A stretch of DNA of 64,000 nt, from contig NC_135379.1 of NCBI RefSeq assembly GCF_049243985.1, positions 15,956,001-16,020,000 of the forward strand. Direction: 5' to 3'. The notes under the pieces were generated by a model that saw nothing but the letters and a program-made list of their open reading frames with translations, did not search any database and was not told where the DNA came from. Origin of the DNA: Paroedura picta (Eukaryota > Chordata > Lepidosauria > Squamata > Gekkonidae). How positions within the stretch are numbered: the stretch's first letter is position 1; each line of letters begins with the position of its first letter. Both the position numbers and the translations under genes were made by a program. Positions 11,701 through 22,911 of this stretch are shown piece by piece.

Positions 11701-12136
11701 CGCCATCCGAGGGCGCCCATCGCGGCCAGTTCCGCTTTCAGGAGCCCGGCAGGGAGCGCCGCGGGAGGCGACGAGGCCGGCAGCCGCCCCACTCCCCGCA
11801 GCCCGGCGCAGGAGGCCTTAAGCAACCCGCCGCCGAAGAGACAAAGAGCCAGGCGGGGAGGCTCCGGGAAGCGGCCCGGGAGGGAGAGCGAGAGCGAGAG
11901 CGAGAGCAAGAGAGAAGGAGGCCGACCCTCCGCGACCCCTCCCTCCTCCTCCCCGGGCGCTCCCCGGCCTCTCCCGCAGGGCGGCGGCGGCACTCACCCA
12001 GCGCGGCCTGCTCGTCCCGGCCGGCCAGGAGGCTCCGGAAGGCGGCCTGCAGCAGGCCGGCGAAGGCTCGCGGGGAGAAGCAGCCCGGGTCGGCCAGGCG
12101 CCGCAAGCCGCTCTGCACAGGCTCCGACAGCTCCAT
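8722..12136 (-). CDS. COMMD3: COMM domain-containing protein 3, complete, eight exons, 195 residues
   Basis: COMMD3 is one of ten COMMD proteins of the Commander complex (with CCDC22, CCDC93 and the retriever), which recycles membrane cargo from endosomes; COMMD proteins also affect NF-kB and cullin ligases. Coding exons on the minus strand: 12136-11998, 10830-10719, 10595-10532, 10432-10398, 10070-10010, 9920-9864, 9756-9697 and 8781-8722. They total 588 nt, join in frame at every junction and give 195 residues plus TAA, the same length as human COMMD3 as I remember it. Recognisable stretches: MELSEPVQSGL start, HAAAATCIVEAGKHKAE (exon 2), EDCKFDRERIEQFCTEYQ (exon 3), ITDVSWRLEYQIK with W130 (exon 5), and NFSCSMEQLQDLVGKLKDAA (exons 7-8). 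Residues about 1-115 form the helical N domain and about 124-195 the COMM domain. All introns have AG acceptors and GT donors; the exon 3 donor, GTTTTG, is weak. Confidence 0.96.
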
Positions 12137-12500
12137 TGTGAGCCCCGCCGCGACCTTTGACACGCCGCCCACGTGACCCGCCGCGCGCTCAGCTGATCCC
12201 GCCGCTCCGCAGCAGCCACCGAGGAGGAGGGGGGGGGGGAAAGGGAGCCCGGCCGGCCAAGGCAGCCGCGCGCTCGAGCCCTTCTGTGCCGCGCGGCAAG
12301 GCCAGGCAGTCGCCCCCCCCCTCCTTCCTTCCTGCCTGCCTGCTGCTGCTGGTGCTGCTGGGCGACGGGGCTTGTGCTCCATCTTGGGCCGCCGGGGCTT
12401 GAGGTCAGGGCGAGGGCTGAGGGAGACGCCGCCGCCGCGGAGCGCTCGCCCTCTCCCCCGGCGCGCGAAGGGCTTCATAGGCTCAGCTGCCCTTCGGAGC
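11300..12500. promoter_or_regulatory. CpG island promoter of COMMD3
   Basis: About 1.2 kb of CpG-dense DNA covering COMMD3 exon 1, the start of intron 1 and about 350 bases upstream of the start codon. CACGTGAC at 12170-12177, 34 bases upstream of the ATG, is an E-box of the USF/TFE type. Open frames in both strands here are GC artefacts. Confidence 0.8.
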
Positions 12501-12657
12501 CCGGCTGTAATTCCCCCGTAAGGAAGCCTAAACAGTGGACAGCTCGGGAAGTTGCACGCAAGCGGCACACAGTTGAGGCTGGCGAGGTTAGTGGATAACC
12601 CCGCTTCCGCCAGCCACCGAGCACGAAAAACAGCCTCCCTTCTTGCCAAAGGACGAG

Positions 12658-12744
<87 letters not shown>
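12658..12744. repeat. (TTTC)n microsatellite
   Basis: About 21 uninterrupted TTTC units just outside the COMMD3 promoter island. Open frames across it are repeat artefacts. Confidence 0.97.
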
Positions 12745-15700
12745 AGGCCCCGCAAAAGCCTCTAGCACTGGCCATTTCAAATATTCCTGTTAAGATGTTC
12801 TTAGTATTCATAGTAGAGGGGCTGTTTATAATTTCGGGAGGCGTTAGCAACATTTTTAGTGCTATTAATTTCTGCAAAGTAGATTCTAGAGGCAGGGAGA
12901 AGTCCGCCTTTACATGTAGGTCTGGAATATGCTTACTGAAGTTATTAATCTGAAACATGTTTTTGCCGATTTTTCACACACCCACAGTTAGTCCTTGCAC
13001 TACAGGCAACCTCATTTTGCACAGATCCTGCAGTATTGTGCTGCTGGTATCTCAGAGTAATTTTCTAGCGACTTAAGTTTGTGTGCAGCTGTTGCTGAAG
13101 TAGGCTCCGGCCCAGGGAAGCTACAGACAACTTTTGTTACCCCTTATGTGCCTTTAATAATTGGCTGTTTTTTTTTCTTCCTGTGACTGATTAACACTGT
13201 TGCCCTCTTGAAATGTATCCCCTTAGATGTGCTAATAAATTTATATCTCTGTCTATAAATAGAAGAAATTGTAATTCCTGGAAGAGGAACACTGAAGATC
13301 AAGCTTCTCTTTTAAGAAAGAGCTGAATAAGATCTATAAATACAAGGGATGATTAAGAAACAGAGTCTTAATTCAGTGCTTTAATAATAATGGATTTTGG
13401 ATATTTTCATTTTATAATTTTGGAAATATTTAGCTGGGCTGATAGAGTCCAGATAGAAATGTATCGTTTTCAGGCTAGGCCTGAAAACTTTAGCTCTGCC
13501 CTTGTGGGAGCTTCATCCAGTGGGTGAGGGGCTGTGTCAACAGCTTTAATTTCTGCTAGATTGATTTTTCATTTCCTCACAGATTAAAATAGGATTACTA
13601 AATGGCTACTTCAAGACCTGTGTGTTTCTTTGTTACCATTAACAAAATAATTTTCCTGGCAGCACAGACCTCTCACTGTTAGCTATTAATCTTTTGATCT
13701 TTTAGTTTTAACAAGATTTTGGCTTTGTTAACCCCCTTGAAAGTATTTAAAATACAGGAGTGGGATAAGTGTTTTATATAAATAGGAATTCATATTGCTG
13801 AAAGATCAAAGATCTTTTGTGAATGTGATTGACATTATTTGTGTAGTTTGGCTAAATGAAGCCAATTGATGCATCGGTTTCTCTCCCCTGCTAACACACA
13901 CTGTGTCAATCCTCCCATGATTTTTTTTAAGTGATCATGGATTGTACCATATGTATTGTGATGCCATAAGGAGCTTCATTTAAGCTTTCTCTCTAATCTT
14001 ACACAAGCTTAGATACTTTTGCTTAGACCTGCTGCTGCTGCTAAGATATAATGTGATTTTCACTACTGTTGTAAAAACACGAACCGTAAATGCATTAATG
14101 CAATCTTGGTTGCATTAATGTTTCTTATTTAAAACCCCCAAACATGCATTTAGCATGCTGTTGAAAGAAAAAAATACAGCTCCCGTGAATATTTATATGA
14201 AGAATGGAAGTTGGCTCCATTCAGATAATATTGATTCCCCTAATTATCTATGCCGGAACCCTCTAAGAAAGGCGTACCAGATTTTCCCCTTTGAAAATCT
14301 CAAAGGAAGAATTTTATAGCCTCCACAGACTACATGTTCCCCATGTATAATGTAGAACTCTCTCTTACAAATTATGTGGCATTATTTTCATATAGAATTA
14401 GAGTTAAGATTGCAATATAGACTTCTTCAGTCAAACCTTAATAAGAATGTTCATCTAGAATGTATTATGAAATCCTTCAGTAAGTTAGTTGAAGCTGCTG
14501 AAGAGTATCAGCTTTGTTCCTATATATGCCTTTATGCCATTTCATGATGGTTTTTCGCCAGTATCGTCAACCTTGTGGTAGTTTACTCTAGTTTAAATCT
14601 ATCAGGCTTTCTGAAGAGGTCAGTATCAGGCCAAGAACCTTGATGCAATCAAAAGCATCCAGTGTGTTTCCAGATCTGTTCCTAGTTGTTCATAACTGAC
14701 TAGTTCATGCTATGAGAAATAACACATTAGGTGATTGATTGGTGGGGCTTACTGTATTCCTTTATGTATTTTTCATAATAATTATGTATTTATTATGTAT
14801 TTATTTATAATTAGAGGTATATTGGTTCTATCATGTTACTGTAAATAGGGAGTAAAAAAGTGTATGGTATTATATAGGTTACTGTTACAGTGAAAAATTA
14901 AAAACTATCTCAAAAAGGCATCTGTTGAGGTTTTGGTAAAACAGCATGATTTAAATATCACTTGATTGGTCACCTGTCTTTTAACCAACCAATGGTTTGA
15001 TTTTCTTAGAGACTGGAATTTTGTTCTTGCTTCTTAAAATTTAGGATCATTCTCTTAATTTTGCTTCTCTTTGCGTTCTGAAAGAAGCAATAAAAAGTCA
15101 TGAGATTTCTCTAAATGATTTTGGACCTCTGGATAAATTAGAGCATTACTGGATAAATATTGGGCCCTTGTATAAATGCCATATGGATCTGGTGAGCTAG
15201 ATTCAAGTCATAGCTTTTGAGCACACAGAGGTAGTCCAGATCTAAACATTATTTCATCTGCCTGTTTAATTTTTGTGACAATTAAGTATTCATTGTAAAT
15301 AGCTTTAAAACACAAACATGTAAATAGCACTGCTGTTTATAATTATGGGCTACTTTTTAAGCTACTTTCAGTTTCAAAAGCAGCTTTCTGTAGGCACCAA
15401 GGGGAGGATCCTGTTGAACAAAGCCCTTCTTGCCTGGCCAGAGGCATTACCTTAATACATTAGAAAGTCTTAAACCATGTTGTTGTAGACTGTCATAACT
15501 GATATTTGCTCCAAAGCAGCCCCACAATCCACAGCAGCAGTCCTAAGGGATTGTAAGCTCCAGGAGGAGAATGTAGCCTTTTTAATTGTTCCAAAAAAAT
15601 GATTGATGAAATATTCTGCATGGAATTAAATTTTGATTTGCATAGTTTTTCCCCCTCTCTAATCTCAAAGGGTGCTTTACCAAGAGGTAAGAAGCTTTAG

Positions 15701-16020
15701 CTTTAAAGTGAAACTGCTCACTAAACAAGAGTGAAAATGTGACAGATGGGTATTTCCAGAGCATGCAAAACTGAACGGTGTTGCACCGTGGCTTGGTTAT
15801 ATTTATATGGGAAAAACGTAGGTCCAGTCTCTGCTCAGTGGGTGGCCTTCAGCATGGCATTGTCTTCCGGCCTTGCTTACATGGACTTGCTTTGAGGTTG
15901 AGATGTTACTCTGAGCTTGTTGGAGGATGGTAGTAATCAAAGTAATGAAGCATTCATAACTGTTAAATAGAATGTGTCTGTGTATTTGCAGAACTTTACA
16001 GTGTAGTTCTATGTTTGTTT
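12745..16020. other. AT-rich intergenic DNA, no gene seen
   Basis: Low-CpG DNA upstream of COMMD3. I see no splice-flanked open frame or clear repeat here. Confidence 0.55.
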
Positions 16021-16031
16021 AGTTAGAAGAA

Positions 16032-16133
16032 CAGGGTTAGTCAAACTGCGGCCCTCCCGATGCGTTCGCTGGCAGGGACTCATGGGAATTGTAGTCCATG
16101 GACATCTGGAGGACCACAGTTTGACTACCCCCG
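16032..16133. mobile_element. Palindromic hAT-like MITE, shortened copy
   Basis: Ends CAGGGTTAGTCAAACTG and CAGTTTGACTACCCCCG match the 136-bp family at 25.3, 45.0 and 52.2 kb; the middle is shorter (102 bp in all). It is flanked by an 11-bp direct repeat, AGTTAGAAGAA (16021-16031 and 16134-16144). Confidence 0.8.
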
Positions 16134-18520
16134 AGTTAGAAGAATTACTTTGTTCAATGGATCTCACTACTGAATAAATGTATAGTATGGAGCACTTTCC
16201 CCATCCTCTTACAAGCAAATGACATTTCTTTATAATAAATATATAAATAGACTGCATATCAATAGTCTTAGTGAGAAAGGAGAACAGGAAATAAGATTGA
16301 AAATAATAATAATTAATAATAATTATTCAAATACTGATGTGCTAGCTAGCAAAATTATATTCTCTTATCTCTTATATTCTCTGAACTTGTTTAGGATATT
16401 GTAATCTTAAATTTAGCATGACCAGATCTATCAAAACATTTGAAAACAGTTTTCTAAGTATTTTCGTATCAAGCTTTTCCTGACAAATATGTCTTTACCT
16501 GGATAAAATGCGTTCTTGATTACTTCTTGTATATTGTTCCCTGTTTCAGGATACTGCTGCAGTTTTGAAAATACAAACCAGTACATGAAATCCATTTTAT
16601 CTATCATGACTGGAACCCTTTATTTTGAAAAGCTGTGGATTATTATGGATCCAGTTAAGCATTTTTCTGTCAAAGCTGAGTTTTGCTTACAGAGACATTG
16701 TCAGTTTGGAATGTGGTTACATTTTTAAATTATTTTTTAAAAATAAATAAGTTCACTCTCTTTGTCATTCTGTGGGTTTCTTCTCACTTGTGATGCTTTG
16801 TAGAAAAAAGACACACCCCAATAGGACAAGGTACAAAGACAAAGGTATGCATATATTTTTATTACCCCAATGGACATATACTCCTAGTAGTAAAGTATAT
16901 TTGTGTTGGCCTGACTGAAACTTTAATTGTTGGACAAGGGAAATTGCCATGCATAGATTGTCAGAAAGAGAACAGATACAGGTAAGGAAGGGACTGAAGA
17001 TAGATGATCTTTTGTTAATATTATTTTTGTAATTGTTGATCCTTATTTCCCTTAAGTTTCCCTTTATTTCCCTTAAATGTTAAAACATATGTCCAACACA
17101 TCACATTTTCTCTAAAATATAATAATTAAAAATCAACAATTGGTAATTAAATGACAAGTGCCATTTTGCTTGTCAGCTGACATATGCTGCTCCCATTTTT
17201 CACTCGCCGATGACAGGTTGTGGTTTTCCAACAGATTGGGTGCCTCGCCGGAGAGCAGCTGCAAAATGAACGTTTTCAGCCACATTCCTAAAAGAACCAT
17301 TCATAAGACTCAAGGTGATTAGCTAACAGCATTGTCTCAGATGCACTGGACATGGCATTCCTGAACATCTCTGTCTTCCATAAGGATGCGTAACATCTCA
17401 AATTGTACTTGGCAGCACTTTTTTGTTCTTGAGTTAAATTGGGACAATGGCCAAGATCCTAGTGAAAAAATACCAATTTATGACACATGGGAAAAGCACA
17501 GTATTATGAAGTGTTTTGAGCATAGATAGTTCATATTGCAACAACATCAAGATTCAAGTGTTTCCTTTGCTATGTTTCTGTAGGGAAAGGTTTATGGAAA
17601 ACTATCTTCTACTTCCAACATTTTATTCTTAGACCAGGCCTCAAACCCCCTAATGCATGATGCAGATGGTGTGCTTCCACCTTCATTGTCCTTGGTTTGA
17701 ACATGTAACAAAATCTTTTACTGCCGTGTCGATCACCCATGAAATATCTGTGAGGTTCAGTGCTCACAAATGTTTATGTAGTGGGCTCACTACTTTAATT
17801 CCCAGTCTGCTATTGCTAATAATTAGTTATGTTAAAGGGAGGACTTTAGTTGAGGTCCACTCAGTCCTACTCACCATGGTATTATGGGGAGGGGGGGGGG
17901 ACACTCTTCAGCTGCAGGATCAGACACTACAATGCGCACAATGCTATGCTTTGTTAACAATAATTTCAAGGACAAAAAAAGAAAATCTGCCATGCGTCTT
18001 GAAGCAGTATTTTTGTTTTGATACCTTGTCATCAAAGTGGAAGTCAGAGGGGTAATGACCCCTGAAGACCCAACCCACACATCATGGCCTGTTTTATTTT
18101 TCTCTTTGACAGAGAAGACAAGCAGAAGAACAGAAAAGAACATCAGAGAGGGAGTCAAAATATCACTAAGTCAACATATCTTTCTAAGTGCCATATCTAT
18201 TATGCTCAGAAAAAAAATATTCAGGAGGAGTAGAGAAATAAAATGAAAACAATTTAGTACAATATGAATTATCAATTGGACTAAATGTCACAAAGCCAAT
18301 AGGACATTTTTTGCTTAATAACTAAATGCAGATGGATGGTGAATAAAATCCAAATAAAACTCAAAGCAGAATGATAAACGTTCCAGATGAGATAATGGAC
18401 AAAGGAATTACGATAGAACGCAATGTAGGGAAAACGGCAAATATATTTGTAGGTATTACATAACAAATTGTTAATGATGTGTAAAAGAGGTTTCATTTGA
18501 CTGACAGACTGTTCTGTATT
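16134..18520. other. AT-rich intergenic DNA; possible conserved block near 17.2 kb
   Basis: No gene supported. A stretch at about 17160-17330 keeps CpGs (TCACTCGCCGATGACAG, CCTCGCCGGAGAGCAGC) in otherwise AT-rich DNA, which may mark a conserved noncoding element. Confidence 0.4.
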
Positions 18521-18524
18521 GGGA

Positions 18525-18635
18525 GAAGAGTGCGTGCACCCAAAGGCTTATGCCAAGAATAAAACGTCCTTGGTTTTAAAGGTGAAACTGGATTCAAGCT
18601 TTGTTCTGCTGCTTTAGACTAACACTGTTACCCAA
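18525..18635 (+). repeat. Dispersed repeat with hammerhead-like core, copy 2
   Basis: GGGAGAAGAGTGCGTGCACC, CAAAGGCTTATGCC, AAGAATAAAACG and then 'TTTGTTCTGCTGCTTTAGAC' with 'AACACTGTTACCC' are collinear with the copy at 1-130. Diverged. Confidence 0.5.
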
Positions 18636-18907
18636 ATGTTCTAAAGTCACCTTTTTTGGGGTTGGCATTTCTTTTTTAATGTTAAAAGAGGAAGCAAGAG
18701 AAATATGTGTCATTTTCTTAATGACTACAAATGTAGCACAAAAAATACCAACCTCCAAATTTATGATTTGTCTACTCGTTTAGAAATAAAATGGCTTAGA
18801 AATGATCTGCATTAATTTCTGCTTTCTGACACATCCATGTTATAGGGAGCAAAACATATCTAGCAGTCAAATCTCTTGATTACCTATTGGATGGCACTGA
18901 AAAACAT

Positions 18908-18953
18908 TTCTCAAGTATAGAGTACCAAATTTCTCAAGTATAGAGTACCAAAT
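18908..18953. repeat. Short tandem duplication, two 23-bp units
   Basis: TTCTCAAGTATAGAGTACC plus AAAT occurs twice in direct succession without a mismatch. Confidence 0.9.
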
Positions 18954-21900
18954 CACATTCTCGAAATAATGATTTAGTTCTTTTGACTTTGTGCAACTGT
19001 CAAAAATGGCCAGTAAGATAGTATTTGAATGTGATGCATATATAATTATTCGGCAACAAGTTTACCAAATTCCTTAAAAATGCCTGCGTATTTCAGTAAT
19101 TTGTCTCAAGTACTAATTAATACTGGTGAATTACATAGTCCATGATTTTGTGTGTGTGTGTGTTCATTCCTCCATTCTGTGCTACTCTGTAATTGGAATG
19201 TGAAAAAGACATGAATTACATTTATTTATAGTAGAGTCCCTTTTTGATAATTTTGTATTTTATCCTCCTTTGTTAAACAAGGAATCCAGATTTGCGTGTC
19301 CTACCTTTTCTTCTTTGAAAAAGGCCCAGATACTTGAATATAGCAACAGAAACAAAAATAGCTAAAATGAACATAGGGATGAAAGTATTTTTCAAAACGT
19401 TCCATGTAGCTATTTTATTTCTTTTTGATGAAACACTTTGAGCCACCCTTCGCTGAAAATGATACAGTTAAAAACATCAAAGGTATTTTCAAAGCACAAC
19501 ATTATATTTAAGTGTTCCAAATACTAGAAGTTATACTTTTCCTTCCTTTAAGTGTCAGATCAATTTTTTTTAAAAGTTGCTTAAAAAATTGATTCCAGGC
19601 AACTGATTTGTATTTAAAAACCAGAGCACACAACGAGAATGTATAAATGAACATTTTTAAAGGTTATTAATTAAAATACAGTGTGTTATTAATTAAAATC
19701 ATTGTGTTATTGGCTATATATTAATATATAGCATCTACAAAAATGTCTAAGCCCCATTCAGGGTTAGAGATATGAAACAGAAAGCCGAAACTGTGTACAT
19801 GCGTATTCCAAGATCCTATTGTATGGTATTGTATTCAAGGCATAAAGCAACCAGAACAAGCCAGGTCATGATTCTGATAGAATGCAGTACTTTGAGCTTT
19901 TTCACTATTTTTAATTTGGCCGAGGGTAGTTTTTAAGGGGAAACTGAGAATTAGAATGTCTTGAAGGAGAAATGGTGAGTATGTGTGAAGGTACAAAATA
20001 TTAGCCACAAGGCCTAGAAATGGCACCTGGCTTAACCTGCCAGGAACGCAGCAAATAAACACAACTGTTTCTGCTTTATGCTAATTTATTGGAAATAAAC
20101 TGATACAGCAAGTGTTTCTCTTAACATTTTGCTACATAGCTTCATGCAGCAATACAGCGGAAGTGCTCAGTTATTCCTACAAATTGTTCTTGATACAACC
20201 ACTAATAAATAAATTTGCACATTGTTGTATGACCATTCTTGCTTGTGCATCCTAATACAACTCAAAAATAAACCTAAATCTAATCAGAAGATACATGGAA
20301 AATACTATTGTTACAAGAGAGGGCTGATATAATGATTAAAGCTGTCCTCTGTATTTGAATCTCTTTACAACTTTGTTTTTTAGAAAGAAGCACTGAAAGA
20401 TGAATATTGGAAATGGCCAAAAGTTTTAAAATGTTATTATGCATTTGTATTTCTCCCGTGCTCAAATCATGTTTTCCCAGCTGGAATCTTATGCACAGTC
20501 ATTTTGATCTCTAAGGCTTCTGATGCAGAGCCAAGGATGCACATATGAAGAGAGAAAACGTCATTTTGGAAGATAACATTAAAGGACTACCAGGGGGGAA
20601 AACAGACAAACTGAAAAGGAAACAAAAGGACATGTTTGAGATCTGGGTGTTTGTCATGGTACTAAAATGTGATTTAGCATGAGGCCAAGCTGGTAAAATA
20701 GCTTGTGTTTATATAACAAACAGAAACGTGTTTTCCTAAAGTCCACTTTGAGTTAGTTTAAAAAAAATCAAGGCACAGAAATTAGTGGTCTCTTTTCAGT
20801 AAATGCACCAATGTTTGATCAATATGCGGGAGTACACAGAAAACAAAAGATATTTGTAAGAGCAGCATATGACTCAATTATGCAGGCAGTTCCACCACTT
20901 TCTAACAATAATATAAATATACTTTTAAAATAATGTAAACAAATTGTCTTCTGCTAAAATAGGCGCTGTAGAACGATTTTTAGAATTCAAGGCAGCATCT
21001 ACGGAAGGATTCTAGTCAAACGTTTAGATTCCTGGAAGAATGCCCAGACGTTGAGACAGGATCCCCCATACATTACTTGAAGGAACACTTCATTGTTTTG
21101 TGTGACAAAAACTGTAATGGTCTTTGCTGCAAAATGACATTCCCCCATTGTATTTTTAATAGTGTAAATATGGATTCAACAGTTTTGAATGTTGTGACCC
21201 CATGTAACTGGCAAAAGAATGATTAGCACTGATGTCAAAAGAAGAGGGAAAACCTTGCCTGGGTCTTGGAACTGTACCCCAAAGACATTCGTACCCCTTA
21301 AAGACTATCAGAAAAGTCTGAGGCGCTGGGATCTCCTCCCCCCTCACCGAACTGTTTTAAATTCTTGTGACAATTATGCGGGGTTCCACTTGCTATGGAC
21401 AGAATTCCTGATGAGCATACGTCAGCTGTTACACGATCAGAAGCTGGTTTGATCTATTTTAGAAAGAACTTGTATTTTCTCCTTCAAGACGTATATTTGC
21501 CTTCAGACATTTGCCTCATTCTTCAGTTGTTTGATTCAGTTTACATAGGAGAAATGTTAATAATGAGATGCTTTGTAGAAATTGCAGAGAATGAATGAAC
21601 AGTACATATAAACGCTGCGCACTGCATGATAATACTTTGGTGAGTAGTTTCACACAAATACAGACTCCCAGTTCTCAATCTGCTTTTCCTTATGACAGAA
21701 GCAGTTTAGCCCGTCAAGGTAAAACTAATCACAAACTATGGTTTGCAATTCAGCTTTGTATTAAATGGTTGATTATAAGACTCGCCCCATTCAGGAGCTG
21801 AGCAAATTACCTGTACCCCTCAGAGTACTTCTAAGCTTTGTTTTATGCCATGTTTGCTTGCTTGTGAATGAAGCCCACGATAGGTGGCTAGCGAAATGAG

Positions 21901-22640
21901 TCCCTAAATACTTAATGGTGTTGGGAGAAAGGTAGAGAACACTGTTCTCAAAATTCAAGCGTCCCTTATAAGTAGGGATAATAAACATTTTGAAGGGTAA
22001 GGCTCATTTTGCAGGAAAGCTGTGTAAGAAATTAGGAAAGATTCTGGGTACATTATATCAGCACATTCTTCTCTTCAAGCTTCATTGAGATTATTCACAT
22101 TTCTGTTTCAGCTTTCCATCCAGAAAGCAAACCCTCCAGGCAGGTAACAGTGCTAAAAACAAACATGACATTACAACACAGTTGCCACAATTTCTCCCTT
22201 CAAGCAGCCTCAATAAAATCAGCATCATAAAAAGCACAACTGCAACTATTATTCAGTAATAAAACGAGGGAAAGGTACAGAGGGTGAAAAGGTAGACAAG
22301 GTGGGAGTATTCCAGAAATTAATGGGAGCTGTGCAACAGCATCATGTATACCAAATGTTCTGGTGGGTTGTTATCTTCTGGACATTATTAGTCCCCTCCC
22401 TTTGAAAAAATTATTGCCATGTATGAAGATTTTTTTAAAAACCTCATATAAAAGATATCTTTACACAGATCTACCATTAAAATGGAAGTTTCCTGATGGG
22501 TGACTGAATAGCTTGCCAAAATGCATGATAATGTCACAAAGATGATAGTCATCTAGCTGTTAACAACAACCTGGCTTTGTGCCACTATATTTATTAACGT
22601 AAAGCATCACAAACAGGTAACAGACAGATTTGGTGAAGAT
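18954..22640. other. AT-rich intergenic DNA outside the exon-like segment
   Basis: Contains a short TG run (19150-19162) and no repeat or gene that I can support apart from the segment at 19305-19452. Confidence 0.5.
19305..19452 (-). other. Exon-like segment with a possible membrane span (low confidence)
   Basis: On the minus strand an acceptor (TATCATTTTCAG) and a donor (AAAAG, then GTAGGA) bound 148 bases that are open in one frame for 49 codons. The peptide has a basic start (KRNKIATWNVLKN), a hydrophobic stretch (PMFILAIFVSVAIF) and ends YLGLFQRRK. This would be a single-pass membrane segment near a C terminus. I do not recognise the protein, and AT-rich DNA yields hydrophobic frames by chance. 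No neighbouring exon could be tied to it. Confidence 0.25.
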
Positions 22641-22644
22641 GAGG

Positions 22645-22911
22645 ATAAGAAGAGCTAATTTTTATACTCTGTTTTTAACTACCCGAAAGAGTCTGAGAGC
22701 AGCTTACAAACACTGTCCCCCTCCCTGCAAAAGACACCCTGTGAGGTAGGTGGAGCTGAAAGAGTCCTAACAGAACTGCTCTGCAAGAGCTTCATTAAGA
22801 GAAGTGACTAACCAAAGGCCCCCCAGCTGGCTGCATGTGGAAGAGTGGGGAATCAAACCCAGTTCTCCAGATTAGAGTCCACTACTCCTAACCGCTACAC
22901 CACACTGGCTC
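22645..22911 (-). mobile_element. tRNA-derived CORE/MIR-like SINE
   Basis: Reverse complement reads GAGCCAGTGTGGTGTAGCGG (A box), GGGTTTGATTCCCC (B box), CATGCAGCCAGCTGG, then CCTACCTCACAGGG and the 'AGACTCTTTCGGGTAGTTAA' tail. Same family as those at 26.3, 28.1, 36.0, 42.0, 51.2, 54.8, 56.0 and 63.6 kb. Confidence 0.85.

Larger units (their letters stand above)
8400..12136 (-). other. COMMD3: COMMD3 transcription unit, coding exons to poly(A) region
   Basis: The minus-strand unit runs from the CpG promoter at 12.1-12.5 kb to about 8400. After the stop codon at 8722 a 3' UTR of about 300 bases leads to AATAAA (minus strand, 8420-8415), followed about 20 bases on by a GT-rich stretch (minus strand, 8399-8383): a standard poly(A) site layout. 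BMI1 exon 1 starts about 3.5 kb further on along the same strand. Confidence 0.8.

Noticed and set aside
22130-22180. Plus-strand micro-exon-like 32-mer between TTTCTGTTTCAG and GTAACA
   Set aside because: Too short to judge and not connected to any other exon.
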